This document shows positions 31,837 through 42,794 of a stretch of DNA of 64,000 nucleotides, in pieces; the stretch's first letter is position 1, and each line of letters opens with the position of its first letter. The DNA is from Dichetophora obliterata (taxonomy: Eukaryota > Arthropoda > Insecta > Diptera > Sciomyzidae). Made by a program: the position numbers and the translations under genes. Under the pieces are notes generated by a model. It was not told where the DNA came from. It was given only the letters and a program-made list of their open reading frames with translations, and did no database searches. The DNA lies in contig OY986437.1 of assembly GCA_963920525.1 (NCBI GenBank), forward strand, positions 114,196,715 to 114,260,714, read 5' to 3'.

Positions 31837-31882
31837 TTTCCCGACGTTTCGTTGATTCTTTTTCAACTTCTTCAGGGGATCT
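31837..31882 (-). ncRNA. Hammerhead ribozyme core of the second PLE
   Basis: On the minus strand: TCCC then CTGAAGA (31869-31875), stem II GTTGA/TCAAC with an AAAAGAA loop, GAAA (31847-31850), C, and the cleavage triplet GTC (31843-31845) followed by GGGA. TCCC and GGGA can form stem I, and ACGT forms the minimal stem III. This matches the minimal hammerhead layout reported in Penelope-like elements, better than the first PLE does. Confidence 0.75.
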
Positions 31883-32497
31883 TTTATTAAAAACGAAAAC
31901 AACAAAAAACAATTTTTTATAACTTAGTTGAACAAAACATTTTGAATTTGAAATTTAAAAATAGTTTAAGTGAAAATTATTTGACTGATAATGAAATAAA
32001 TATATAAATAAAAGCTGTAAACAAATGACATAAGAACTCACATACTGAACGTTTAATTTGATTAGAACATAAAAATTGTTTAAATACTTAGTTACTTTTA
32101 AGTTATTTTTTATAAAATTTTTTTAAAATTATATTTATCATAAACTGCACCACTTGTCAACACTGTCTTATTGGTTTAAGACAAGACCGTAGCTCGCGCT
32201 TATATTGTCTTTATCTTCCCGTGAGTTCATCGTCGTCGTTATCTTTTGTTGTATGCGTAGGCTCTCTAGAGTGAAACGTTTTTTTGCCCTCTTTTCGATG
32301 TCCAGTATACATCGTGATTATTTTCACTCTGTTCAAGTCCGCTGTGTGTCCTCTCTCTAGCATATGTTCTGCTAACGCTGTCGACGTTCGTTTATGAGTG
32401 ATGTCCGCTTGATGCTCACTAACTCTTGTTTTGAGTGATCTCTTTGTTGTACCTATATATACGTGTTTGCACTGCTCTGCTGCATTGCCGTTGCATT

Positions 32498-33906
32498 CAG
32501 TGTGACCAGAAGATTTTTGAAAAAATATTCTTTTTGTTAAAAAGAAATATGCTAAATATTCCACTTTCAATTTTTATATTCCACAAAAATATTCCACTTT
32601 CAATTTCAAAGATATATATCTAAATAAGTCTAAATATGCATATAAAAAAACACAGCAGCAAGTTTGAAAATATTTATTAATTTGATTACTATCGCACTTT
32701 AATTTATTTTCTTCTCCTATAAAAAATTATAAACATTGTCATGGTTTTAAGTATTTTAAGTAACGATATACAATACACAAAACTAAAATTCAGGCGCATC
32801 TTTGAGGTCAATTCTTAAATTGTTGCTTGTATTATTATCATAGAAATTCGCATTTCTAAATTTTTTTATTAAGCTATCTGGTATTTGATAGGCATTACAA
32901 CACTTTTTTCGAGCATGCAGCCATGTTTTTACATTCAACAAACTATTTAAGAGTTTTTCTTGCAATCTATTTCGAATTTTCGTTTAAATAAGAAAGATTC
33001 ATATAACTAAAAATGTTCTCAACCTCAGCATTGCTAAATGGTAAGCTAAGCGAGAAAATCACAAATTTTGATAAATCTTCAGATTCCGAACTTTGATCAA
33101 TAACTTTTTTCTGCTTTATTGTTTTGAATCCACATTTTAAAATAGTTAAAAGAAATAGCTATTGTTAGCAATAATAGTGGTAAATTTGTGATAAATTTTT
33201 GCAAAATGTACAATACTTACAACTTATTGTGATCGAACCATCAGTAAGTACATATTGTATTTTTAGAATCAATTATATTAATTTTTATTAAATAAACTCA
33301 CAGTGTAGCCTTTAGCTTGTTCCATGCTGAGTAGAAATGCTTGTACAATCGGCTGATCTAATACACAACTTGTATATTTTCCACAGGGTTGTATTTTGAA
33401 AACTGAATTTTGTTTTTGTTATATTAAAAAATTTACAACAAATATCAAATTTATCAAAAATACACAATACAAGGGAAAATACAACACATCGTGAATACCC
33501 CTAATGTTTTCTTAAGTAAATTACTTGCTGCTGTAACATAATCCATAAAAAAATCTAACCAAACAAACATATAAGCAAATTTACTTCATTTTTTAAGCTG
33601 CGTGAAGTTATTACATGAATTGCAATAAAATTGACAACGAAGAAGTTAACCACAAAATGAATTCCTTATATTGCGTTTTACAAGGTGGTTCAGAGATAAA
33701 CAAAAAAAAAATGTCGATAGCCAAAAAAAAAAACCCATTTAGTAACCAAATAGACATTTTTTTATTGCAATTTTTGTGAATTTTGAAAAATATAATCATA
33801 CGAAAAATATTCCACTTTTTATGCTGCATATTTTCATAAAAAAAATATGCTTCCCGAAGCTAAAATATGCCAAAGTGGAATATAATATTCCACTCTAGTC
33901 ACACTG
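32498..33906 (-). mobile_element. hAT relic with perfect 8-bp target duplication
   Basis: CAGTGTGACCAGA at 32498 and its mirror TCTAGTCACACTG ending at 33906 are the terminal inverted repeats. GTTGCATT occurs immediately outside both ends (32490-32497 and 33907-33914). CAG-type ends and 8-bp duplications define hAT elements. Only decayed coding traces remain. Confidence 0.92.
32783..33105 (-). pseudogene. hAT transposase C-terminal remnant
   Basis: Broken minus-strand frames read DLSKFVIFSLSLPFSNAEVE, NIFSYMNLSYLNENSK, then after stops LLNSLLNVKTWLHARKKCC. This corresponds to the hAT dimerisation region (S-N-A-x-V-E-R/N-I-F-S). At least three stops lie within it. Upstream coding sequence in 33105-33830 is too decayed to follow; the open frame at 33611-33829 may be part of it. 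Confidence 0.65.
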
Positions 33907-34916
33907 GTTGCATTTGATCTCGTAGACTACGTTTCTCTTTTCTTCCATCTCTACAGGTGTTTTTGTGTTGGTGAATAGTTTTGTGAGGGTGGCGTTGGAT
34001 TTTTGAGCGAATGCGATATTATCATCTTGTGTTATTGTTTTCAGCTGTTTGTTGTCCGTTAGTGTGGGTATGTATGTGATGCTGTGAAATCGTTTAGTGT
34101 TGCCAGATTGTTGATCTGATGTTGGTGTGACATTTCGCCGGGTTTTTATGTAGTGTTCATTTATCAAGTTGCGAATAATTTTTCCTGGAAAACTGTTTCT
34201 CGTGAGTGTTTTTTGAAGTTTTCGTATGTTGTTGTGATGGTATTCCTCGTCGCTGATGGTTAGTGCTTTTCGGATAAAGTTTTGTGCGGTATTTATTTTT
34301 TGCCTTATAGGTTGCGTGGAATGAAAGTTGATCATTCATCCTGATGCTGTTGGTTTTGTGTACCAATCTGTAGTGATTTGTTTTGAGTTTCTGTAGGTTT
34401 TTACGTCTAAGAGTGCAAGGCTGTTGTTCTGTTCTGTTTCTACTGTGAATTGTAAGTTTTTGTGATAGTTGTTGAGTGTGCTCAGTATTTTTTCGGTGTG
34501 GTGTGGTTTTACTATCGCGAAAATGTCATCGACATACTTGCATAGGCCCTTTATGTGAATTTTTTCTTTTTTTAAATCTTCGATTGTCGTGTCGAGTAGG
34601 CAGTCCAGTACAATGTCTGCTATCGTAGGGAAAGGGGGTTTCCCATGGGCATTCCAAATGTTTGGCTGTAGTGTCTGTCCTCGTATTTAAAGTAGTTGTT
34701 GTCTTGTAAGCAGAACTGTAGTATCTCCAAAAATCGTCCTTTTGGTATTTTTGTGAGTTTTGTTATGATGTCCCATTTTGTCATTATGTTCTTTATACCA
34801 AGATGGATTGGTATATTTGTAAAAAGTGATACAACATCGAAAGATACCATGATGTCGTCATCTTCTAATTGTACTCCGTTAAGTTTATCTTTGAAATCAT
34901 ACGAGTTTATTTAGTT

Positions 34917-35889
34917 TTATTTTATTATTCTTGAAATAAATATGAAGTTTAAAACAAAATTTTACTTTTAATATTCTTTCGGCTCTTTATTTAAAAACAG
35001 CTTAAAATTTAAAATAACATTGTTGATGAATTTATTGTACTTTGTAGAAAAATATGAATTTATATTTAAGCTGCATCAAAACTTTTTCAGAATCCGCAAC
35101 TTTACTAATAACTCTATTGATTGATAGTTTAATTGGCCCTAATAGCTTTGTAAGTTTTTGCATAAATTACCTAAAGACTATGGCATAGCCAACCTTGAAG
35201 TTAATTTTTTTAAATTTTGTATTTGTGGATTTTTAGGGATTTTTGGCTTTTTTTATGAGTTTTAGTTTCTGGCATTTATAACAGAAATAACACTTTGAAG
35301 ATTTTTTTTAAAAAAAAAGTCAAGTTTCAAAAGCTATAAAATTTTTATTCGAATTTTTGTTTTTGAAATTTTTTGCACAAAAAACTATAGAGTTTGCCAT
35401 AGCCACCTAGTATGTCGTGTTTTTAGTATTGCATTTTTGTATTTTTGCGGATTTTTTTCGTAAAAATTATATAAATGTTACACTTCTGATTAAAAATTCC
35501 ACAACGACCAAGTTATTCAACGTTATAACGCCATATTTTTTATTTGTATTAAATGTTGTTTCAGAAATATTTAAACAACATTTAATACAATTTTTTTTTT
35601 AAATTTGCAATTTAAAAGGAACATAAATTTATTTGGAAAAGTAAATTTTCATAATTTTGTACTATTTATTAAATTTTTATGTTTGATAGCTCATTTTACA
35701 ACAGTAAAAAATTATGTGCATACCAGATTTTTTAAATAAATATAGTCCAAGCGTTGATTTTATTACTTCTTCGATTAACAAATATGAAAAACTCTTATTA
35801 AACGCTTCTCCAACTATCTTGAGCGACTTCTAAAAGTTTATCAGTCGTCACGAAACTTTATAGATTTTAGTTTTATATAAAATCGATTA
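34917..35889. other. Non-coding AT-rich interval
   Basis: Nothing recognised. Confidence 0.4.
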
Positions 35890-36030
35890 TTTTATTTGAA
35901 ATTTTAAGTCTGTGGCGTCAACAATTCGAGCTAAAGAATTTTCCGTGCCTTACCTATCGAATATTTTATTCGAATTTTTGAGCCTATGGCGTCAACAATT
36001 CGAGCTGAAAAATTTATCCGTGCATATGGG
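35890..36030. repeat. Two-copy tandem repeat, ~70 bp
   Basis: TGGCGTCAACAATTCGAGCT occurs at 35913-35932 and 35980-35999 with similar surroundings (GTCTGTGGCG / GCCTATGGCG, CCGTGC). Confidence 0.75.
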
Positions 36031-36610
36031 GGTTACCTTAGTATATATATATAAAATATAAGCTTTGCTTTAAGCTTAACGGTTGAAAGAAACTTCACTA
36101 AGCGCACCACCAATAAAAAACAACTTCACACTACATCTCAAAACGATTCGTTTAACACAACGCTAACATATACCACTGTAAGCGCAGCCGTAAAGTCTTT
36201 TTATATCAACAACCAAAATAAATGTCTAAAAATACAACAAAAGCACAACTCAACAAAAAACAAAACAACATAAAACTGCATCCAACATAAACTTCAATCC
36301 AATGCCTGCCAATGCTTTCAAGTAAAACTGGTTTCTTAACTCGAGAAACGAAGTTTGCAATGACAACATGAAGCTAATTTTACGAACTGCGTAAACCGAC
36401 TTAAAAACAAACAATTAGTAGGCAAAATAATTAAATTTTGCCCACATTTCAAGTTTTTACATTTCAACTCGTCTACATATCAAGTTTCTTCATTTCAACT
36501 ATTCTCCATTTGGCGACTTAATTTTTGCTGCCTATGATTCACGCAAACTTGTGGGTTGCCTACCTCTACTTGCAGGGAATTGAAAAATTAAAGGAACTTG
36601 AAACCATTTA

Positions 36611-36900
36611 ATGAATCCATTCATGCAGATCTCTGATACGGATAGAGCGTTTTTGAGTTTGTCTCTCTATATATTCTGTGTTGATTATGTGAATAATGTA
36701 GTGAAAGAAGTTTATTATGTCCTACGTAATTTGAGAATGTCTGCTAGCGTAACTCCTGTAAATATAAAACGTAAGTTGGTGATACAATTAATTATACCAT
36801 TGATAACAAACTCTGAAACAGTGTACAACTCATCTTCCCAATTAAAATTGCAAATAGCTTTCTGCTTTAGTATCTGCAATTTGCTTAAACTATTTCAAAG
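36611..36900 (+). pseudogene. Possible LINE reverse transcriptase thumb fragment
   Basis: The frame contains DYVNNVVKEVYYVLRNLRMS, then VTPVNIKRKLVIQLIIPLI and ETVYNSSSQLKLQIAF. This resembles the thumb segment of I/Jockey-type RTs (a V-Y-x-x-L-R-x-L run, then TP and I-P-x-I). The following Phe/Leu-rich tail (to 37012) is low-complexity translation. No catalytic motif is present, so confidence is limited. Confidence 0.45.
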
Positions 36901-37397
36901 GTTATTTTTATTTTTATTTCTTTTCTCTTTTCTTTTTCTTTTCTTTTCTTCTTTATTAATGTATTTGCTCTTTTTTATTATAATATATGATATTTATATA
37001 ATAATCTTTTAATCTGAAGTATTTTTAAATGTCTGTAATTAAATCTTAAACCCGGTTGTTATAATTTTAATCTAATTAAATTCTTATTTAATTAACTAAA
37101 CTAAATGATTTTTGTACTTTAATTTTTATAAATAAAAAAATAAAATAAATATATTAATAACATACATATAAAGTATTTATTTTGCATATTAGCTTTTAAA
37201 TTTAATTATGTAATCTGTAAGGGATCCACCCGGTAGATGAATTTGAAATAAATAATGATGTTGGAAAAAATCCAACTCTCCCCCAACTCTTCGGTCGAGA
37301 GAAGGGGGTTTTAAGTTAAAGAAAACTATATATATATTTTAAATTGGCCATAATTCTTGAATTATACGGATATCAATATTATTGGCCCTATACCATA

Positions 37398-37480
37398 ATA
37401 GCTCGAACCATAATAGCTCGAAACCGCTGTGTCTACTCGAAATAAGATATAGCAGTTTATTGCTGTGAACCCTAATAGGC
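37398..37480 (-). repeat. Harbinger-type terminus repeat, copy 3 (inverted)
   Basis: The mirror of CCTATTAGGGTTCACAGCAA is followed by a GTAGACACAG block shared with 27588-27680. It contains a duplicated CCATAATAGCTCGAA (37398-37428). Confidence 0.6.
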
Positions 37481-38781
37481 ATGTATTAGACGCGTTTTTT
37501 TCAACATCCAAATCCGATTTCCATACAAACAAAATCCTGTTATAAATTTAGATTTTGTGAACTTGTAATTTGAAAGATCACAGCCAGGTGGAGTATAATG
37601 AAGAAAGTGGTCGGAAAAAGCAGATTTCAAATTCAGAATTTATTTTAAAAATCAAAGCATATGTTATCAAATTAATTTTTGTGTGATTTTAAAAGATTTA
37701 ACCGTTTTTATATAGTCACTTTGCATATATGTAGACTTAGTTGTAATACTATTTTGACTAAAATTTAAAATATATGTGATGATATGGGTATTTAAGGCCA
37801 AAATCGTTATATTAATTTTTGTGGAATTCTATTTGATTTTGCCGTTTTGATAAAGTAAGTTTGTTTAAATGGTACTTCATCCGATTTTGCTCATCATTTT
37901 CGAACTTAGTCTTTTTTTTAATATAAGCTTATGTTTCGAATTTCAATAAAATATCTTCAAAAATTGCGGATGTAATTGTGCAGACGGACATCGCTGATTT
38001 TTTGATTGATTATTATGCACCATATCAAAATACATATTCCTGCAAAATTTTACACTCCTACAACTAAAAACGACGTTTTGTTTTTATTAACAAAATTCGA
38101 AAAGTTCTCAGTGCAAGCGCTTGAGAAATTTAGAAAGTTTTTTTGCTTCTGTAAAATTGTTTAACTGTAACTTACGGCTTTTTTATTTCATATGACTATA
38201 TACTGTACCAGTGTAGAAATGCTTACATTGCATAACTTGTTGCGTTCTGTTCTCTCGTTTGATTGCGTTTAATTAAAAGTGTACTGTGTTCGAAGTACGA
38301 AAATATGAAGTTAATATGATACTCGTGTAATCGAAAAAAACAACAAATTAATGGTCTAATCGAGAAAGTGCATGGAACTGGTTCTAGCGATGTACAAATA
38401 TTCTTTGGCAGAATAATATATACTAATACCCAAGAAATGGAGGTCCATTCGTTTTGTGTAGAAGTCTTGGAAAAAATATTTAAATTCAATAAAGGAAATA
38501 GTCCTTCCAATTTAAAGAAACACTCGTGCTACTAACAAAAAAACTTCGAAGAAATTCCTAACGCTCTATCGACAATAAACTAAAAATTTATCCCCAATGT
38601 GTTAAAAAAGTAATCTCTGTAAGTGACCAAATTAAAGAAGAAGTGACCCACGATTGTATGACATTTGTGGGTCGTGATCTACAATCCTGAGATATTTTAA
38701 TAGAAATTGAAAAATTGCTACAAAGAATTTTTCGATAATTGATATTCCGTTACACTGGTTAACAAAACATTATAGATAGGT
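37481..38781. other. Non-coding AT-rich interval
   Basis: Nothing recognised; the frame at 38223-38510 (minus) is unsupported. Confidence 0.45.
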
Positions 38782-38939
38782 TGAGTTCCTAAATGCATTT
38801 ATGCAATGCATCAGTGTTTTATTTTTAAGAATACTATTTTTAAGAATATCAACAGAGTTGGGCAGTTTTCGTATTTAAACTTGGCACCAATAGAAAATAA
38901 AAAACCCTGATGCATTGCATAAATGCATTTAGGAACTCA
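38782..38939. mobile_element. MITE, family ATGCATTTATGCAATGCATCA, copy 1
   Basis: TGAGTTCCTAAATGCATTTA (38782 on) through GCAATGCATCA is mirrored exactly by the right end (ending 38939). The arms are about 33 bp, with a core containing ACTATTTTTAAGAATATCA. A second copy of the family is at 60077-60258. Confidence 0.85.
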
Positions 38940-39176
38940 GATATTGTTTTGCGATTACAATACCACTATCCATTTCTTATCTAAAATTTCGCCCCTTATT
39001 CCGAAAATGATATTATTTATATTTTTTACTTATTTCGTTTTTTCTTGGAAAAAAAAGTTGGTCCACTTAATTTCAAGTTTTTCTTAAAATATAAATCCCA
39101 CAACATCACACAGTATATAAATTTAAAAGTAATCAAATTCTCTACAGATTATCAATACATCGGAGAAATAAAATGT

Positions 39177-39352
39177 CTTTACATGACAATTTTTACTCTC
39201 TGAGATTTGCCATTGTCTGTAGAGAGGTAACGACCGAACAGAGAAATTAATTCAATTGAAAAAAATTTCTGTCGGAGCTGGAATTGAACCTGGGCTACCG
39301 TGGTTCTTTAGATTAGGGGCCACGCACTCTACCTACTAGGCTACGGCCGCCA
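39177..39352 (-). mobile_element. tRNA-derived SINE, copy 1
   Basis: On the minus strand the 5' end (about 39352) carries A box TAGCCTAGTAGG (39332-39343) and B box GGTTCAATTCC (39280-39290) at tRNA-like spacing, followed by a non-tRNA body (GACAGAAATTTTTTTC, CGGTCGTTACCTCT, ATGGCAAATCTCAGAG) to about 39177. The body recurs at 54339-54448, showing that it is a dispersed family and not a tRNA gene. Transcription would be by RNA polymerase III from the internal boxes; mobilisation would need a LINE. The tRNA species was not identified. Confidence 0.8.
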
Positions 39353-39355
39353 CAA

Positions 39356-40310
39356 TTAAGCCCTTACCTTTACAAAAAAAGGTGGTAGTGAAGAAAATCG
39401 ATAGAAAATGGAAAAGGTGTTTACAATTGAACGCAAGCTTAAAAAGGTAATGTTTACCAATTTTTGCATTTCGTTTAATTTTATTGCCATATAAATTAAT
39501 AACTCAAAAGATTTATACGCCAATGTTTTTATTAAAGCTGTAGATTCACCGGAGTCGGGAACATCCTCTAGCAAAGCAAACGTTTTATTGTTAGCGCAAC
39601 TGAATGAATTATTCGTTAATACACCCATTTTTTGATAATTCCTCAGCAAATCGTTGACTATTTTCTCGTAAGATTCACTTTTATTGTTCCCGAAATTCAA
39701 GAAACAATCATCCGAAAAGAATGGACGCCACTGGTGACAATATTTCTCCGAATTGAAGATCTTTTTGTGTTCCAACTCTTGACCAATTGAGAATCTTTTT
39801 AAGGAACTTTTTTATATGTGGTCCAACGAAGATGTTTTGTTTTATATTGTCAATAATTGTATGTGTAGCGGAGGGAGAATTATTTATTCTTTTTTGAAGA
39901 GTGGAACTTATCTGTCATTGCTCTCGCAAACATTAATTTCAGCTCTTTTTCCGGCCAATCCTTTTTGCGATATTTGTGCTCACGTGCTCGGCCACGACTT
40001 TGTCGCCACTTTGTATTGTAGTATACCAATGACTTTGAGATAAGCACACATTTTCCAGTAGTGTTCTTCATATTTAATACATGTCAATAATTTCACCATT
40101 GATTCGTAAGTTTCCTTTGTGTTTCCTGCATGTGCGATTGGTATTGATGGCTTTTTGTTGCCGATGTGCTATTATGCAGTTTTCAAACTCAATTTATTGC
40201 TATCAATAAACGAGTTCCACTTTTTGGGATAGAACGGTTGACGAAAGGTATTTAATAAATCAGGAATATCTTCGCAATAGCCCACATGGTCTTTTTTCGA
40301 AAAGTGTCTA
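39356..40310 (-). pseudogene. Decayed copy of an insect-wide uncharacterised protein
   Basis: Broken minus-strand frames read DHVGYCEDIPDLLNTFRQPF, then NTKETYESMVKLLTCIKYEE, HYWKMCAYLKVIGIL, RAREHKYRKKDWPEKELK, and at the end FLNFGNNKSESYEKIVNDLL, RNYQKMG. From memory this order (a D-L-K-x-I-G-I-L block, a CLWDSRAREHxYxKKDWP-like block, then FLGNxKAxNYxxxVxxLL) is found in repeat-like uncharacterised proteins of many arthropods; no function is known to me. Multiple stops and frameshifts. The 140-codon frame at 39356-39775 is only its last part. Confidence 0.5.
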
Positions 40311-40591
40311 GCAAAAGGTTTTCAATATTTTTTTTTCATTAGTAGTTTTTTTAAGGTACGAACTTTAAATAAAAAATATATAAATTTTTTCATACATTGG
40401 CACCTATTTCTTATTTTTTGTTTTTTTTTTAATCATGAGCATTTCTTAACAACTTAATTAAATCCTGTGAACTAACGAGTAAATTAAAACTGAATATATG
40501 ATTAATCTATAGAGGATTTGATTACCTTTCACTTACATAAGTGAATCTAAAATGAGCGATTTCTCAAAAACAAAATGAAGTAACAATATAA

Positions 40592-40750
40592 CAGGCATGT
40601 TCTGCATTCCACTTCCGAGTGGAAGTGAAAATAAATCATAATTGAATTCGATATTTGGTGTTCTATATATAAATTTTTTCTTTAGTACGATTAATTACAA
40701 TATATTAACAAATTAAATAAAATACGAAACAAAAATGTGATGTGTAGAAC
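40592..40750. mobile_element. CAGGCATGTTC MITE, copy 2 (right end lost)
   Basis: Matches the left arm of 29035-29254 (ATAATTGAATTCGATATTTG and GTGTTCTA) and the inner end of the right arm (GTAGAACACCAT), then stops where the ATATGGGCATTTCCACAG repeat begins at 40754. The second repeat probably inserted into or deleted the right arm. Confidence 0.75.
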
Positions 40751-40753
40751 ACC

Positions 40754-41100
40754 ATATGGGCATTTCCACAGAAAAGCCTACCTTGACCAAAAAATTAAAA
40801 CTTACTAAAAACTTATTATTTTATGATATTATCTAAGATAAACTTTTTAATTTTATTAATTTAATCAATTTCTACATAAATTTATGATAATCGAATCGTC
40901 TGCACTGTTTTACAAATGTAGTTTTCCTTTTTCGTAAAGGTTTAGTAAGTGTTTCGTAAGCTTTTTTGTTTTAGTAAAAATTTAAGGCATTGGCTAAAAA
41001 TAACGAAAAAATTGGCAAAGAAAGGACAATATATAATATTTGTTTTTTAATTACTAAATTACATAATTACACAACTATCTACCTACTTAATTACCCAATT
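40754..41100 (+). repeat. DNA-element end, family ATATGGGYATTTCCASAGAAA, copy A
   Basis: Starts ATATGGGCATTTCCACAGAA; the following ~340 bp are closely similar to 44497-44826 (for example TTATTATTTTATGA.ATTATC and TAATTACTAAATTACATAAT). Related ends start at 56242 and 58375. The two ~340-bp copies bracket a Myb/SANT gene and another element in direct orientation. Confidence 0.65.
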
Positions 41101-41604
41101 AAACTGCAATGGAAATTTAAGTAACGTTACGCCAGGTCAAAAAGCCTGATAAAAAAAAAATCCGAGAAGATTTTTAAATCTGATCACTTGGAAAATAAAC
41201 TTGTTATTTCAAACCCTTCTAAAAAAAGTTTGTATACAAAAAGTCTTGTCCAATTCAGAGAGTTTTGCAAGTCATAAATCACTTGAACAAGAAAAGAAAA
41301 CCTTTTAAAATATTAGACTTTAATGCCCTCAAATCGCATTTTGCCTGTAAACCGTTGTAATTTGCGTTGTAAACTGCTCAACAAAAAAGAAAGATTTTAT
41401 TTTTGCATAGAATTAGCCAGATAATCTAAGTTGTTTTTGATTTTCAAACAGAAATGAAATAAAAAACTCAAAACCTCTTTTCAAATATAAAAAGAAAAGT
41501 GAATATAATTGTAACTGATTTTAATATGGCAATAAAAGGGAGAATGTGATGACATTTGTTGAGAGTTATTATGCTTAAAATGTGCAAGGGAGCTCTATGC
41601 AAAA
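41101..41604. other. Interval upstream of the second Myb/SANT gene
   Basis: AT-rich; presumably contains the promoter and 5' UTR. No TATA box could be singled out. Confidence 0.35.
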
Positions 41605-42570
41605 ATGTAAGTATTAAATCTTTTACATGAAAAATTAAATAATTATTGTTATTTAATGTTATTACAATTATTATTATGGCATTATTATTACTTTCAGGTC
41701 AAAAACAACAAATAAGCATCAGATAGAGATTCTTTTGAATGCAATGCAAACGCATCCAGACATTGGACGCGGTTTTTATAAAGGAAGTAAGGAGGAGCTG
41801 AACAGGGTTTGGCGCAATTTGGAGGCAGAGTTGAATCTAGCAGGGCCACCATCGAAAAATGTTTCCGAATGGAAGAGGGTAAGAATGAAAAAATTTGTTT
41901 TTGAGAATATATACGAGCATTAAAAGTGCAAAACATTTTACAGGTATGGATCGATCAGAAGAAGTATGTGCGGAACAAGGCGTCTCAAAATCTTAAAGCC
42001 ATTAAAGAAACTGGTGGGGGCCCCAATATGGAGCAAACGTTTTCGGCCACTAAAGGGGCAATATACAAATTAACTGCTATGCACGAGTCTGTCGAAGGTG
42101 TGGCAAACACATGCGGACTAGGCTCTTCACATATAACAAAGCAAATTCCAGAAAACATTCCAACTGCGCTACTGGTAGATGATGTGGTAAAAATTAATGT
42201 TCCGGAATTTTACGAAAAGAATCCCCATCAGCCTCTGGCGAAAAAAAAACGAAAAAGCTTACACAGTGAACTGCCAACTCAAAAAAGCACTCCTGCCGAT
42301 GTCCTTGCGGAGGAGCTTTGTATACAGAAAGATACTTGCGAAGCTAAGAAGGATCAGCAGCAAAATAAAAAAAACATTTATCGCTCTATTGACCGCCTTT
42401 ACGACCTTCAAAAGCATCACTACGAAGCAATTGAGAAAGCTAAGAAAGATAAGTTGGAAGAGCTAAAGCGGCATAACTTGGTGATGGAAAAGTTGAGGCT
42501 AAGGGAATTGCAGAACAAAATAGAAAAAAATCGTAGACTGTTGAAATTAGAAGACTTCAAACATACATAA
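41605..42570 (+). CDS. Second Myb/SANT-like DNA-binding protein; start codon formed by splicing
   Basis: Exon 2 (41698-41878) and exon 3 (41944-42570) encode a Myb/SANT-like domain (NKHQIEILLNAMQTHPDI, LNRVWRNLEAELNLAGPP, SEWKR then VWIDQKKYVRNKASQN) and a long coiled-coil tail rich in Lys/Glu with a basic AKKKRKS signal (about residue 165). The only in-frame start upstream is created by joining AT (41605-41606) to G (41698) across an intron with GTAAGT and TTTCAG borders, giving MSKTTNKHQ; 269 residues. Start at an internal Met (41744) is the alternative but would remove the first helix. The intron between R and VW is shared with the gene at 24.4 kb. The protein type accompanies Harbinger transposases or acts as a host regulator. 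Confidence 0.75.
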
Positions 42571-42794
42571 ATATTAAGTACAACTAAAATGTGTTGTGCA
42601 GCCCAACTGAACTGTGAACAGAATTTAAGTTTTGTTTTATTAAATTTTTTTTTAATATATGCACAAATGCATCAAAATATATGTATACTAGCTAATACCT
42701 GTACTAGCTAATTGGATTGTATTTCTATTCACAATTCTCCAGTAAGTACAAAATTAACATTAATTTAAATAACTAAAAATTTTTAAAACGCTTA

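Larger units (their letters stand above)
32211..34907 (-). pseudogene. Penelope RT / GIY-YIG endonuclease, disrupted
   Basis: The RT part begins DIMVSFDVVSLFTNIPIHLG, then GMPMGNPLS, a frameshift, KYVDDIFAIVK and the thumb (MINFHSTQPIRQKI frame at 33895-34335). The endonuclease begins VVYEIKCN at 33915. After removing the 1.4-kb hAT relic and one copy of its 8-bp duplication, it continues in frame as GNAAEQCKHVYIGTTKRSLKTR (32489 downward) to EHQADI and ALAEHMLERGH, the GIY-YIG core. Frameshifts around 34620 and the insertion make it non-functional. Target-primed reverse transcription of Penelope RNA is the family role. Confidence 0.88.
31800..34916 (-). mobile_element. Second Penelope-like element, 5'-truncated, split by a hAT relic
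   Basis: Minus-strand order: RT (34916-34000), GIY-YIG endonuclease (about 33960-33915 plus 32489-32211), 3' UTR and a hammerhead core at about 31840-31880. It diverges clearly from the first PLE at the protein level, so it is a different family. The RT begins within the domain, so the 5' part is missing. A hAT insertion (32498-33906) interrupts the endonuclease coding region. Confidence 0.87.

Noticed and set aside
36030..36600. Possible LTR or primer-binding region before the RT-like fragment
   Set aside because: No TG...CA repeat pair or clear primer-binding site could be found.
39241..39352. Functional tRNA gene on the minus strand
   Set aside because: A and B boxes are good, but the acceptor stem cannot be closed and the attached body recurs at 54339-54448, so it is a SINE.
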